This document shows, piece after piece, positions 50,283-60,296 of a stretch of DNA of 64,000 bases. The DNA lies in assembly GCA_020638285.1 (NCBI GenBank), contig JACKIV010000004.1, positions 62,001-126,000 on the forward strand. The letters run 5' to 3'. Source of the stretch: Rhodospirillales bacterium (GTDB lineage Bacteria > Pseudomonadota > Alphaproteobacteria > Micavibrionales > Micavibrionaceae). The position numbers were made by a program, and so were the translations under genes. The first letter of the stretch is position 1. Each line of letters begins with the position of its first letter. The notes below the pieces were generated by a model that was not told where the DNA came from, made no database searches, and was given only the letters and a program-made list of their open reading frames with translations.

Positions 50283-52968
50283 TTAACTCGCCTTTTTCTG
50301 TGGCATGGCGATGGTCTTCGCCCGGCCTTCACGGATGGCGGCCTGCGCGGCGGCAAGGCGGGCGATGGGCACGCGGTAAGGCGAACAGGACACATAATCC
50401 AGCCCCACCCCTTCGACGAACGCGATAGAGGAGGGGTCGCCCCCATGTTCCCCGCAAATACCGAGCTTCAGGCCCGGTTTCGTTTTCCGTCCTCCCTGCG
50501 CGGCGATATCGACAAGCTTGCCGACGCCGCTCCGGTCCAGACGCACAAAGGGGTCATAGTCCAAAATGCCCTGTTCGATATAAGCGGGCAGGAATTTTCC
50601 GGCATCGTCCCGGCTGACGCCAAAGGTCGTTTGCGTCAGGTCGTTCGTGCCGAAGCTGAAGAAGTCCGCATATTCGGCAATATCCTCCGCGACCAGCGCC
50701 GCGCGCGGCAATTCGATCATGGTGCCGACCAGATATTCCACGCGTTTTCCCTGTTCTTCAAAGACTTTTGCGCTGCCTTGTCCACCACGTCCTTCATCAG
50801 GGCCAGTTCCTTTTTTTTCGTGGCAACGAGCGGGATCATGATTTCCGGCACGGCGCCGGTTTCGATGGCGGCTTCAAAAATGGCGCGCACCTGCATCTCG
50901 TAAATTTCGGGATAGGTAATCCCCAAACGGCAACCCCGGTGCCCCAGCATGGGGTTGGCTTCGGCCAGTTCGCCCAGACGGCGATGCACCTGATCTTCCT
51001 GAAAGCCCGCCGCTTCGGCGAAGGTTTTAATATCGCCCGCTTCATGCGGCATAAATTCATGCAAAGGCGGATCCAGCAGGCGGATGGTGACGGGCCGCGC
51101 GCCCATAATTTCAAAAAGCTCTACAAAATCCCCGCGCTGCGCGGGCAAAAGTTTGGCGACGGCGTCCCGGCGGTATTGCGCATTGGTGGCAAAAATCATT
51201 TCACGCACATGCTGGATTCGCTCCGGATCGAAGAACATATGCTCCGTCCGGCACAGCCCGATCCCTTCGGCGCCAAATCCCACGGCCGTTCTGGCATCCA
51301 GAGGCGTTTCGGCATTGGTGCGGACTTTCATCCGCCGCGCCTTGTCGGCCCAGCCCATAACGGCGGCAAAATCGTCGGAGAGTTCGGGGTCGATCGTGGC
51401 CACTTCGCCAAGCATGACTTCCCCGGTAGAGCCGTCGATCGTGATGGTTTCTCCAGCCTTTATTTCCACGCCCTCGATACGCATCACGCCGGATTTATAA
51501 TCAATCGAAATCGCCCCGGCGCCCGCGACACAGGCACGCCCCATTCCGCGCGCCACAACAGCGGCGTGGGACGTCATCCCGCCGCGCGTCGTGAGAATTC
51601 CCGCCGCCGCATGCATGCCGTGAATATCTTCCGGCGATGTTTCCACGCGGCAAAGAATAACCTTGTGCCCGGCGCCGGCCTTTTTTTCCGCCTCGTCTGC
51701 GCTAAAGACGATTTCGCCGGAAGCCGCGCCCGGAGAGGCAGGCAATCCTTTCGCGACAATCTGTTTATGCGCCATAGGGTCCAGCGCCGGGTGAAGAAGC
51801 TGGTCCAGAGATTGCGGATCCAGCTTCAAAAGAGCTTCCTCTTCCGTTATCAGCTTTTCACCTACCATATCGACGGCGATTTTAAGCGCGGCGGCCGCCG
51901 TGCGTTTTCCCGTGCGCGTCTGCAGCATGAAAAGCTTTCCTTTTTGCACGGTGAATTCAACATCCTGCATATCGCGATAATGTTTTTCCAGACGCGCCCG
52001 CACATCGCAAAGCTGCGCAAAAACGTCCGGCATGGTTTCTTCCATCGCGGGCAGTTCGCTGCCTTCTTTTTCCTTGCCCTTCAGGGTCAGGGATTGCGGC
52101 GTGCGGATGCCGGCCACCACGTCTTCGCCCTGCGCATTGATGAGATATTCGCCGTAGAAATAGTTTTCCCCTGTGGAAGGGTCGCGTGTAAATGCCACGC
52201 CGGTCGCACAATCGTCCCCCATATTGCCAAAGACCATGGACTGGACATTTACGGCAGTGCCCCAGTCCGAAGGAATATCATGAATGTGCCGGTAGGTTAC
52301 CGCGCGCGGCACCATCCATGATCCGAATACGGCGCCGATCGCGCCCCAAAGCTGCTCATACGGATCTTCCGGAAAGGGTTTCCCCAGTTCTTTCCTAACC
52401 ATTTCCTTGTAAAGCCCGACAATTTTTTCCCAGCCTTCGGCTGTGACGTCCGTATCTTCGCTGATATCTTCATCGCGCTTGTGCTGCTCCAGAATCTCTT
52501 CGAAGTCGTGGTGTTCCAGCCCCATGACCACATCCCCGTACATCTGGACAAAACGGCGGTAGCTGTCCCACGCAAACCGCGCATCGCCGGATTTTTTTAT
52601 CAGGCCCTGAACCGTTTTATCATTCAGGCCCAGATTCAAAACCGTATCCATCATCCCCGGCATGGACACCCGCGCGCCGGACCGGACTGAAAAAGCAGCG
52701 GGTTGGATGGATCGCCGAATTTCATGTTCATGGCTTTTTCGACGGCGGCAACGGCTTCCCTGACCTGGGATTTCAGTTCGTTCGGGTAGGATTGCTGATT
52801 ATCGTAATAATAGGTGCAGACCTCCGTCGTAATCGTAAATCCGGGGGGGACAGGAAGCCCTAACGCCGCCATTTCCGCAAGATTGGCCCCTTTTCCGCCC
52901 AGTAGATCTTTCATATCTGCGCGACCTTCGGATTTTTCTCCTCCGAAACGATAAACCCACTGAGTCAT
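50283..52968 (-). pseudogene. ppdK: pyruvate, phosphate dikinase (two frameshifts)
   Basis: PPDK interconverts pyruvate and phosphoenolpyruvate using ATP and phosphate. Three frames together give a full-length protein of about 895 residues. The N-terminal ATP-grasp part (GGKGANLAEMAALGLPVPPGF), the phospho-His motif GGMTSHAAVVARGMGRACVAG, GIGLCRTEHMFF, MLGHRGCRLGITYPE, and the catalytic Cys in GICGEHGGDP are all present. The frame breaks at a run of five A (52690-52694) and at a run of four T (50766-50769). Adding one base to each restores the expected sequence. Both sites are homopolymers, so sequencing error is likely; otherwise it is a recent pseudogene. Confidence 0.93.
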
Positions 52969-53099
52969 GGAACCCCCCCTAGAGATTAACGGAAACAAAA
53001 CCATTGAACCAAGGCAACGCCCGATCCGGGCCACCTGTGTGAAATTTTTAATCCATCCAAAACTTCGTTCAAGGGACATATTGTCGCACGACCCGGAAC

Positions 53100-54494
53100 T
53101 CATCCATTCATCCCCAGATTTTGAACTTTCGTGATGAACGCCTCGCCACGGTGTTCGAAAGATTTGAACTGGTCGTAAGAGGCGCAGGCAGGGGAGAGCA
53201 AAACCACGCCCGCGCCGCCCGGTTGACCGCGTGCGTCCTGTGCGGCTTGATGTGCTTCCTCTATCGCCCGGTCCAGCGTGCTGCTGAAATTATGTGCCAC
53301 GCCGTGGTTATCGAGCCAGTCCGCAAAACTCTCGGCCGCTTCGCCAATCAGAAAGGCGTGGCGGATGCGGTCCATAAAGGATTCCAGACCGTTCAGGCCG
53401 CCTTCCTTCGGGCGCCCGCCTACGATCCAGTAGATATTCCGGAAACAGCTGAGTGCTTTGCCTGTCGCATCGGCGTTTGTGGCTTTACTGTCGTTGATGT
53501 AAGGCACTCCGTTGATGACGCGCACGATCTGCTGGCGGTGTACAAGACCCGGGTAGGTTTTCATGGCCTCCATGATAGAGATCGGTTCCACCCCCGCCAG
53601 ACGGCAGATCGCATAGGCCGTGGCGGCGTTCTGGTGATTATGAAGACCTTGCAGAGATGTCACGCCTAAAGATCCGACGGCGTGAGGTTTTGCGTCAATA
53701 CCATCGTATAAAATGCCGTCTTCGACATAAACGCCTTCCGTGAGAGGCTCTCGCACGGAAACCGGAAAAGCGCGGCGTTGGCCTCGTGTCCGCACGTCCC
53801 GGAATATCCGGGCAGAAAATTCGTCATCCATGCCGATGACTGCCACGCCTGCCCCCTCAAAGAGGCGGGCTTTGGCGGCAACATAATTTTCCATGTTGCC
53901 GTGGCGGTCGATATGGTCCGGTGTGATATTGAGCAGGGCGGCAATGTCCGGGTGAAAGGCGGGGCACAGGTCGGCCTGAAAGGAAGATATTTCCAGAACA
54001 AAGATCCCATCCTTCGGGGGCATGGTCAGGTCCAGAACAGGCTTTCCGATATTGCCCCCGACGCAGGCCCTCAGGCCGCAGGCGTTGAGGATATGTCCGG
54101 TCAGAGCCGTCGTTGTCGATTTGCCGTTCGTTCCCGTAATGCCGATGGTTTTGCGCCCATGTTCTGTCCGGTGCAGAATCTCGAGATCGCCAAGGACTTG
54201 AATGCCGACTCTTCTGGCTCCGGAGATACCCGGATGCGCTGAAAATCCATGCAACGGAATCCCCGGTCCGGCGATCAGGGCGCCATAGCCGCTCAGGTCG
54301 ATCAGGGCAGGGTTGCGGACGGGAACGCCCAGACGTTCGGCTTCGGCGCGCTTTTCCGGATTGTCGTCCCACGCGACCGCTTGCGCTCCTGTGCGCAAAA
54401 TGGCGCGCAGAACGGACAAGCCCGACAGGCCCAGCCCCAGAACAATAACAGGTCGCCCCTCAAGGGATTTGATAAACGTCTCAATGCCGATCAT
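53100..54494 (-). CDS. murD: UDP-N-acetylmuramoylalanine--D-glutamate ligase
   Basis: MurD adds D-Glu to UDP-MurNAc-L-Ala in peptidoglycan precursor synthesis. The 464-residue product has the N-terminal UDP-binding fold (VIVLGLGLSGLSVLRAIL), ATP site GITGTNGKSTTTAL (near residue 116), the carbamylated-Lys region, NITPDHIDRHGNMENYVAAK, and the C-terminal ligase domain (NDSKATNADAT). The ATG at 54494 gives the family start. It stands alone here rather than in a mur/fts cluster. Confidence 0.96.
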   Translation of the reverse strand: MIGIETFIKSLEGRPVIVLGLGLSGLSVLRAILRTGAQAVAWDDNPEKRAEAERLGVPVRNPALIDLSGYGALIAGPGIPLHGFSAHPGISGARRVGIQVLGDLEILHRTEHGRKTIGITGTNGKSTTTALTGHILNACGLRACVGGNIGKPVLDLTMPPKDGIFVLEISSFQADLCPAFHPDIAALLNITPDHIDRHGNMENYVAAKARLFEGAGVAVIGMDDEFSARIFRDVRTRGQRRAFPVSVREPLTEGVYVEDGILYDGIDAKPHAVGSLGVTSLQGLHNHQNAATAYAICRLAGVEPISIMEAMKTYPGLVHRQQIVRVINGVPYINDSKATNADATGKALSCFRNIYWIVGGRPKEGGLNGLESFMDRIRHAFLIGEAAESFADWLDNHGVAHNFSSTLDRAIEEAHQAAQDARGQPGGAGVVLLSPACASYDQFKSFEHRGEAFITKVQNLGMNG

Positions 54495-54548
54495 GGGGCC
54501 TAAAATACGCGCACGCAGAGGAACAGACAAAGGTTTTTTTAAGTGACC

Positions 54549-55433
54549 TTAATCAGAGCCGCTTTCCCTGTTTAATGCGTCCGGGGAGTTTATCTTTTTT
54601 GGTTGAGGCTGGAGTGCCCGGACGTAAACGGGCCGGAACGGGCCGTCCTGACGGATTTCCAGACGTCCCTGTTTCGTCATTTCCAGACTGGCGGTCAGAA
54701 GCGAGGCCAGTGCGGAACGATGGAGAAGGCTGTCTTCTGTTCGCCGCGGGAGAAAATTCGACAGTGTTGTCCAGACACTGTGCGGCCCTTGACGTGGCAG
54801 GTCGCCGAGCATCCGCACGAGGCGATCCATGGCCTCATCCATGCTCATAAGGGTAAAGGAAGGAGGGGTATAGATACTGCTTTCCGCGCGTTGGCGAATG
54901 TCGCCATAGGCATGCAGAATATCGTACAGCCCTGCGTCCCATTGCGTTTGTGTGGTAATCTTCAGAGATTCGGGCATGCCGCGCGCGAAGACACGGTCGC
55001 CCAGGCGCGGGCGGGCATACAGGGATTCGGCGGCGCTTTGCATGGCCTGAAGACGGCGCAGCTGAAAGGCCAGCGCCTGTGCCATCGTCTCGCCGTCCGG
55101 TTCATCTGTCTGTGAGGTTGCGGTCGGCAGAAGAAGCCGGGATTTGAGGTAGGCAAGCCAGGATGCCATCACCAGATATTCCGCCGCCAGATCAAGGCGC
55201 AGTGCGCAGGCGCGGTCAATGAAATCAAGGTATTGTCGGGTCAGTTGTAAAATGGATATCTTTGCCAGATCGACTTTCTGATCTCGGGCCAGTTGAAGAA
55301 GGAGGTCAATCGGACCTTCATACCCTTCTATTTTCAAAAGCAGGGACTCGCGGGCATCGTCCGGGGTCTGCGATGAGGCATCCCATTCCGGGCCCGGGGT
55401 GTTTCCGGAGGATATCTGAACGGTGGCGTTCAT
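54549..55433 (-). CDS. scpA: segregation and condensation protein A
   Basis: ScpA is the kleisin that bridges SMC heads and binds ScpB. The 294-residue product has the N-terminal signature YEGPIDLLLQLARDQKVDLAKI (about residues 38-59) and YLVMASWLAYLKSRLLLP. A C-terminal winged-helix (LLTASLEMTKQGRLEIRQ) completes it. Its ATG overlaps the nagZ stop (ATGA), showing coupling. In most alphaproteobacteria scpB follows directly; here the next gene is murD and scpB is about 45 kb away. Confidence 0.96.
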   Translation of the reverse strand: MNATVQISSGNTPGPEWDASSQTPDDARESLLLKIEGYEGPIDLLLQLARDQKVDLAKISILQLTRQYLDFIDRACALRLDLAAEYLVMASWLAYLKSRLLLPTATSQTDEPDGETMAQALAFQLRRLQAMQSAAESLYARPRLGDRVFARGMPESLKITTQTQWDAGLYDILHAYGDIRQRAESSIYTPPSFTLMSMDEAMDRLVRMLGDLPRQGPHSVWTTLSNFLPRRTEDSLLHRSALASLLTASLEMTKQGRLEIRQDGPFRPVYVRALQPQPKKINSPDALNRESGSD

Positions 55434-56443
55434 GAGATATCCCTGTCGACCAAGGCCACGGGGATCGGCGTTATCTTCAGGCTCGCGCCTGAAGATAGTG
55501 GGCGCAGGGCAAGGGAATCGGTAGAAGGCAAAACCGGAACGCAGGCAGCAACCTGACTCATCTCCTCCATGTTTCCCGAACAATGAAGGGCAATGTCGCA
55601 TCCTGCCTCAATGGCGGATTGAGCGCGTTCTCCCATATTTCCGTATTTTTCAAGGGCCAGCATGCCTAGATCGTCGCTCAGGAGCAATCCAGGAAATCCG
55701 ATACTGCTTCGGATCGCGCGGGAAATAACCGTTCGGGAGATGGTTGCCGGGCGTCTGGGGTCGAAGGCGCTGTAAATCACATGGGCCGTCATGCCCCACA
55801 GCAAGGGCGCGTAGGACTTTTCGGAAATCATGCGAAAGGGACTGAAATCTCCCGATTCCAGACGTTCGATCGGGGCGTCGACGACAGGAAGATTATGGTG
55901 GCTGTCCGCCATTGCGCGCCCGTGTCCGGGGATGTGCTTGATAACGGGGCGGATTCCGACAGTCAGGAAGGTTTCGCACACGATGGCTCCGAGGGCGGCG
56001 ACCATTCCGGGGTCATCCGAAAAGGCCCGGTTTCCGATGGCGTCATGAGTCTCAGGGCGCAGGACATCAAGAACCGGGGCGCAATTGACCGTAATTCCAG
56101 CGGTTTTGAGTCCTTCGGCCAACTTTTCCGTCGACAGGCGCAGGAAGTTCACAGCCTTTTCCGGATTCTGACGCATGGCATCGCCGAAGACTTGCGCTGC
56201 GGGCCATGCGGGCCAGTGCGGTGGCCCCAGCCTTTGGACCCGTCCGCCTTCTTGATCGATCAAAATCGGACAATCCCGACCTGTCAGGTCACGCAGGGAG
56301 TCTGTCAAACTCCGGACCTGTCCGGGATCTGTGCAGTTTCTGGAAAACAAAATAAAGCCAAGAGGATCTTCTTTCCGAAAGAAACGGGTTTCTTCGGTGG
56401 TTAGAGCCGGGCCGGACAGAGCGCAAATCATGGCTTTGGGCAT
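55430..56443 (-). CDS. nagZ: beta-N-acetylhexosaminidase NagZ
   Basis: NagZ removes GlcNAc from anhydromuropeptides during cytoplasmic cell-wall recycling. The 337-residue glycoside hydrolase family 3 product has PILIDQEGGRVQRL (near residue 62), KHIPGHGRAMADSHHNLP with the catalytic-loop His and Asp, and LLSDDLGM with the nucleophile Asp. The ATG at 56443 begins the family; the frame continues upstream into the preceding gene without support. It lies 40 bases after the SPOR gene and is coupled to scpA. Confidence 0.96.
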   Translation of the reverse strand: MPKAMICALSGPALTTEETRFFRKEDPLGFILFSRNCTDPGQVRSLTDSLRDLTGRDCPILIDQEGGRVQRLGPPHWPAWPAAQVFGDAMRQNPEKAVNFLRLSTEKLAEGLKTAGITVNCAPVLDVLRPETHDAIGNRAFSDDPGMVAALGAIVCETFLTVGIRPVIKHIPGHGRAMADSHHNLPVVDAPIERLESGDFSPFRMISEKSYAPLLWGMTAHVIYSAFDPRRPATISRTVISRAIRSSIGFPGLLLSDDLGMLALEKYGNMGERAQSAIEAGCDIALHCSGNMEEMSQVAACVPVLPSTDSLALRPLSSGASLKITPIPVALVDRDIS

Positions 56444-56483
56444 GGAGTCTCCAGCCTCACGACGGGTGTTTAAGGGGCGATGC

Positions 56484-57458
56484 TCAGCGCGCGACGACCA
56501 GACACCCACCGGGCTTTTGTTTTTTGATGGTGGCGCACAGGTTTGAGGCCTCGTCCTTGGATAAGGGCCCCGCCTGAATGCGGTAATACGTGCCCTTCGC
56601 GCCAAGATCCGCCTTTTGAACACGCATGGGCAGAGCGCTGAGTTGTCCGGGGAATTTCTTCTTAAGGCCTGACCATTCGGAATCGGCTCGTCCCCGTTCG
56701 CGCACACTTGAGAGCTGGACATAATGCGTGCCACGCGTTGCGGATCCAAGGGCGGCTCCGGCGGCAGGCTCCACCCGCGCCGCTTCGCTTGCCTGCGCGG
56801 GAGATGGCTTTTGAGGCATAGAGGTTGTCTTCGGAGAGGGTTTTTCAACGGCCTTCATTGCAACCTTTGGCGCAGAAGCAGAAGACGTGTTCGGTTTTTC
56901 AGAAGATACAGTTTTTTGCGTGCGAGAAATGTCTTCTGAAGTCATCGTATGAGGCGGTGCGTCTATGTCCGCTGATATTTCTGTGGCGGCTTTCTCCGGC
57001 TCTCCTTCCGTCGAGGGTCCTTCGGATTCCTCTTTTTCGTCTATTTTTTCCGTATTCAGACCAGCGAAAAGACGGGCCTTGGGCATGGGTTCCTCTTCTG
57101 CGGCCAGTAGATTTTCGACCGGAGGATTCTCAGAAGCGTTGGCCGCATTCATGGCGGAAAAGACTGCGCTGTCGCGATGGGGAATGTCCATGCCGCCGGG
57201 ATCGTCCGGGGCGATCCGGGTCGGTGTCGCATCCGCGCGGATGATCGGCGCAGAGAGACGATCACGGATCTCGACTTCGCGTGGATAGCTGTACCACAAA
57301 ACGGCGAACAGAATCCCGACCGTGGCGCCCAGCGTCAGGACCGTCCACAGGGATTTCCGTCCGGGCGTGCGATCCGTGGCGTCGATTGCGCGCCAGAGAT
57401 TTCGGATCGAGCGATCCTCGGCTTCTGTATCTTCAAAAAAATCGGTGTCGCGTCGCAT
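56484..57458 (-). CDS. SPOR domain-containing membrane protein
   Basis: A 324-residue bitopic protein. A short cytoplasmic region precedes a membrane helix (VLTLGATVGILFAVLWY, about residues 40-56). A long low-complexity periplasmic linker rich in Ser, Pro, Lys and Glu follows. The C-terminal SPOR domain (HYVQLSSVRERGRADSEW, KGTYYRIQAGPLSKDEAS) binds denuded glycan at the septum. SPOR-nagZ-scpA order is standard for alphaproteobacteria. It is divergent from ybgC with a 199-bp region between them. Confidence 0.92.
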   Translation of the reverse strand: MRRDTDFFEDTEAEDRSIRNLWRAIDATDRTPGRKSLWTVLTLGATVGILFAVLWYSYPREVEIRDRLSAPIIRADATPTRIAPDDPGGMDIPHRDSAVFSAMNAANASENPPVENLLAAEEEPMPKARLFAGLNTEKIDEKEESEGPSTEGEPEKAATEISADIDAPPHTMTSEDISRTQKTVSSEKPNTSSASAPKVAMKAVEKPSPKTTSMPQKPSPAQASEAARVEPAAGAALGSATRGTHYVQLSSVRERGRADSEWSGLKKKFPGQLSALPMRVQKADLGAKGTYYRIQAGPLSKDEASNLCATIKKQKPGGCLVVAR

Positions 57459-57657
57459 GGGGCTTTCGCCTTTCTTCAAACAATCCCCTGCCGATGTTTC
57501 AGGCAGGTGAGGACTCTCCCGGAACTCTAACAGGAAAAGGGGCGGGTCCGTCAAGTCCCGTTTTGTTCTCTCCTCAATTTATCCCCGTGGAAATACCCTT
57601 TTCCGGGTGATTTGTCTGCTTCTTTTTTGCGCGGCGATCGGCTAGGGTGCTTTTGTC

Positions 57658-58086
57658 ATGGCGACTCATACGATTCAGGTCCGTGTCTATTATGAGGATA
57701 CCGATGCCGGAGGTGTCGTGTATTATGGGGGCTATCTGAAATTTGCCGAGCGGGGCCGCACGGAACTCTTGCGGAATCTCGGGTTTGAGAATAGTTTGCT
57801 CACATCGACGGAAGGCATGATTTTCGTTGTCCGGCGCGTGGTCGCAGACTACCTGAAGCCGGGGCGTCTGGATGATCTTTTGACCGTTCTGACGACGGTT
57901 ACGAAAATGGGCGGGACCAGTCTGGAGATGGACCAGTCTGTTTTTTGCCACAATGAGGTGTTGTGTTCAATGAAGGTGACGCTGGTCTGTGTTGGGCGCG
58001 AGTCCTTGCGGCCCGTTCGCCTTCCGGAAAAGGTCAGAGGGGCGTTTTCAGAGTTTATGTCACAAAAGGCTGGCGGAGGCCGATGA
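57658..58086 (+). CDS. ybgC: acyl-CoA thioesterase YbgC (Tol-Pal-associated)
   Basis: YbgC is a hotdog-fold thioesterase encoded at the head of tol-pal operons. The 142-residue product has the catalytic segment VYYEDTDAGGVVYYGGYLKFAERGRTELLRN at about residues 9-39, with the conserved Asp in DTDAGGVVY; a Tyr replaces the more common His after VVY. It lies three bases upstream of tolQ, consistent with one operon. Confidence 0.95.
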   Translation: MATHTIQVRVYYEDTDAGGVVYYGGYLKFAERGRTELLRNLGFENSLLTSTEGMIFVVRRVVADYLKPGRLDDLLTVLTTVTKMGGTSLEMDQSVFCHNEVLCSMKVTLVCVGRESLRPVRLPEKVRGAFSEFMSQKAGGGR

Positions 58087-58089
58087 AAA

Positions 58090-58857
58090 ATGACGGATGT
58101 AGTTGATATTGCAAGCCGGGCCGTTGAGGCCGCCGATCTGGGCGGGAGCGTCGCGCCGCATGATCTGAGCATGATGGGACTGTTTCTGCAGGCCGATATC
58201 GTTGTCAAGATCGTTATGATGATTTTGATTTTTTCCTCGTTCTGGTGCTGGGCAATCATCATCGAAAAGAAATCCACGCTGCGCAAACTCAATCGCCGGG
58301 CCGCGCGATTCGAGGACGCGTTCTGGTCGGGCGAGCCGCTGGACAAGCTCTATCAGCGGGTTAAAAAAGGCCCCGAAGACCCCATGCTGAAGGTTTTTTC
58401 CGCCGGGATGGAGGAATGGCAGGCCGGCGTGGCCGGGGGGATGCCGTCCAAGGAAAGCCTTCAGGCATCGCTGCGCCAGCGGGTCGAGCGCGCCATGACG
58501 GTCGCGATCGGCAAGGAAATGGCCCGGCTGGAACGCGGGATGACCTTTCTGGCCAGCACCGGATCGACGGCGCCTTTTATTGGGTTGTTTGGGACGGTCT
58601 GGGGGATTATGAACAGCTTTTCCGCCATCGCCCATACGAAAAACACGAGTCTTGCCGTTGTTGCGCCGGGGATTGCCGAGGCCCTGTTCGCCACGGCCAT
58701 CGGTCTGGTGGCGGCCATTCCGGCGGTTATGGCCTATAATGTATTCACAAGCGGTCTGAATCGCTATGCGGATCGTCTGGACACGTTTACGTCTGAATTT
58801 TCGACGATTCTGTCGCGGCATCTGGACCGGAGCGAAGCCGGTCGGAAGGTGGCCTGA
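58090..58857 (+). CDS. tolQ: Tol-Pal motor protein TolQ
   Basis: TolQ is the pentameric stator of the proton-driven TolQR motor. The 255-residue product has three membrane helices: one near residues 35-57 (IVMMILIFSSFWCWAII) and two in the C-terminal half (FLASTGSTAPFIGLFGTVWGIMNSF and IGLVAAIPAVMAYNVF). The conserved Thr-containing helices and the GTVWGI loop are intact. It is part of the compact ybgC-tolQRAB operon. Confidence 0.97.
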   Translation: MTDVVDIASRAVEAADLGGSVAPHDLSMMGLFLQADIVVKIVMMILIFSSFWCWAIIIEKKSTLRKLNRRAARFEDAFWSGEPLDKLYQRVKKGPEDPMLKVFSAGMEEWQAGVAGGMPSKESLQASLRQRVERAMTVAIGKEMARLERGMTFLASTGSTAPFIGLFGTVWGIMNSFSAIAHTKNTSLAVVAPGIAEALFATAIGLVAAIPAVMAYNVFTSGLNRYADRLDTFTSEFSTILSRHLDRSEAGRKVA

Positions 58858-58859
58858 CA

Positions 58860-59321
58860 ATGGGCGCGGCGCTTCAGGGTGGTTCTGGACGAGGCAAAGG
58901 GCGGCGCGGCGCGTCCTATCGTCCGATGTCGGATATCAATGTCACGCCTTTCGTGGACGTGATGCTGGTCTTGCTGGTTGTGTTCATGGTGGCGGCGCCG
59001 TTGCTGACCGCCGGGGTTCCGGTCGATTTGCCGCAATCCAAGGCCAAGCCTATCAAGGACGAAGACAACAAACCCATTGAACTGACGGTGACGAAAGCCG
59101 GGGATGTCTTCCTGGGCGAGACGAAGGTCGAGCGGGCCAGGCTTGTGACTTTGCTCTCGGCCATGACGAACAACGACGCGGAGCGGCGGATATATATCCG
59201 CGGGGATAAGAGTCTGACTTATGGTGATGTGATGGACATTATCGGCGCGATCAACAGCGCAGGTTTCCGGAAAGTTGCCCTCATTTCCCAATCTTCCGGG
59301 GATACCCCGAAATCGCCATAA
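58860..59321 (+). CDS. tolR: Tol-Pal motor protein TolR
   Basis: TolR is the dimeric rotor partner of TolQ. The 153-residue product has a basic cytoplasmic N-terminus and one membrane helix with the proton-carrying Asp in MSDINVTPFVDVMLVLLVVFMV (Asp near residue 33). An ExbD/TolR periplasmic domain (RRIYIRGDKSLTYGDVMDI) follows. It starts two bases after tolQ. Confidence 0.97.
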   Translation: MGAALQGGSGRGKGRRGASYRPMSDINVTPFVDVMLVLLVVFMVAAPLLTAGVPVDLPQSKAKPIKDEDNKPIELTVTKAGDVFLGETKVERARLVTLLSAMTNNDAERRIYIRGDKSLTYGDVMDIIGAINSAGFRKVALISQSSGDTPKSP

Positions 59322-59342
59322 TTCCATTTTATACGGGGCTGC

Positions 59343-60296
59343 ATGACGGCAGTATCGGCTTCAGATATGAATATGTCTCGTGAGTCGGCGGACTCCTCGT
59401 CCGGCGTTGGTCCTGCTCGTCCGGCGCTGGTCGTTTCAGCGATTTTGCACGCCGTGGTTATCGTCGTGGCAATTTTCGGCCTGCCTTATATCCAAAAAGA
59501 TGTGCCGCCGCTTGATACGGCTGTGGCAGTGGAGATCGAGACGATTTCGGAAACCGCGACGAGCGATCGTCCTCCGGTGGAGGCGCGCCAGACGCCCAAA
59601 CCCACGCCGCCCAAACCGGCGGAGCCAAAACCGCCGCAGGCCCGTCCTTCTCCGCCAAAGGTCGAGGCCAGCGCGCCACCGAAGTTGACGGAGCCCACGC
59701 CGCCTGTCCTGAAAGAAAAAGTGGCTGAGGACAAGCCCGACGATGTCCCGCCGCCGCCAAAAGACATAAAGAAGGAGCCTCCGAAGAAGCCGCCCAAGGA
59801 ACCGCCAAAAGAATCGCCGAACAAAATGCCGGACAAGGTTTTGAAGGCCGAAGCCGAGGCGTTTGCCTCTGTTCTGAAAAATCTTGCGCCCTCTGCGCCG
59901 CTTGAGCCTGCGCCGCGCCTGACCGATCCGACGACGACCAAGGCTGCGCCCGCTCCGTCTCCGGCAGCGCCCATGGCTGCGCAGGTGACGATGGGTGAGC
60001 TGGACGCCCTGCGCAATCAGCTCGCCGGGTGCTGGAACATGCAGGCGGGAGCCCGATTCGCGGAAGATATCATTGTGGGTGTGCGGATTTTCGTCAATCC
60101 GGACCGCAGCGTCCGGGATGCGCAGATCCTCGACCAGATTCGCTATGGCACCGATACCTATTTCCGGGCGGCGGCGGACAGTGCCCTGAGGGCCGTTTTC
60201 AATCCGATGTGTAATCCGCTTGATCTTCCGCCCGAAAAGTACGATCAATGGAAGACCATCACCGTCAATTTCGATCCGAGGGACATGCTCCAATGA
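59343..60296 (+). CDS. tolA: Tol-Pal energy-transduction protein TolA
   Basis: TolA connects the TolQR motor to TolB and Pal across the periplasm. The 317-residue product has one membrane helix (VVSAILHAVVIVVAIFGL, about residues 30-47). The long middle domain is Pro-, Lys- and Glu-rich (PPKPAEPKPP and similar), not the Ala/Lys helix of E. coli. The compact C-terminal domain (about 215-317) has QLAGCWNMQAG, RIFVNPDRSV and ALRAVFNPMCNPLDLPP. Its stop overlaps the tolB ATG. Confidence 0.93.
   Translation: MTAVSASDMNMSRESADSSSGVGPARPALVVSAILHAVVIVVAIFGLPYIQKDVPPLDTAVAVEIETISETATSDRPPVEARQTPKPTPPKPAEPKPPQARPSPPKVEASAPPKLTEPTPPVLKEKVAEDKPDDVPPPPKDIKKEPPKKPPKEPPKESPNKMPDKVLKAEAEAFASVLKNLAPSAPLEPAPRLTDPTTTKAAPAPSPAAPMAAQVTMGELDALRNQLAGCWNMQAGARFAEDIIVGVRIFVNPDRSVRDAQILDQIRYGTDTYFRAAADSALRAVFNPMCNPLDLPPEKYDQWKTITVNFDPRDMLQ

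Noticed and set aside
50768..52321. Plus-strand open frame of 517 codons
   Set aside because: It is antisense to ppdK, which has complete catalytic motifs. The translated sequence is arginine- and histidine-rich with no recognisable domain.
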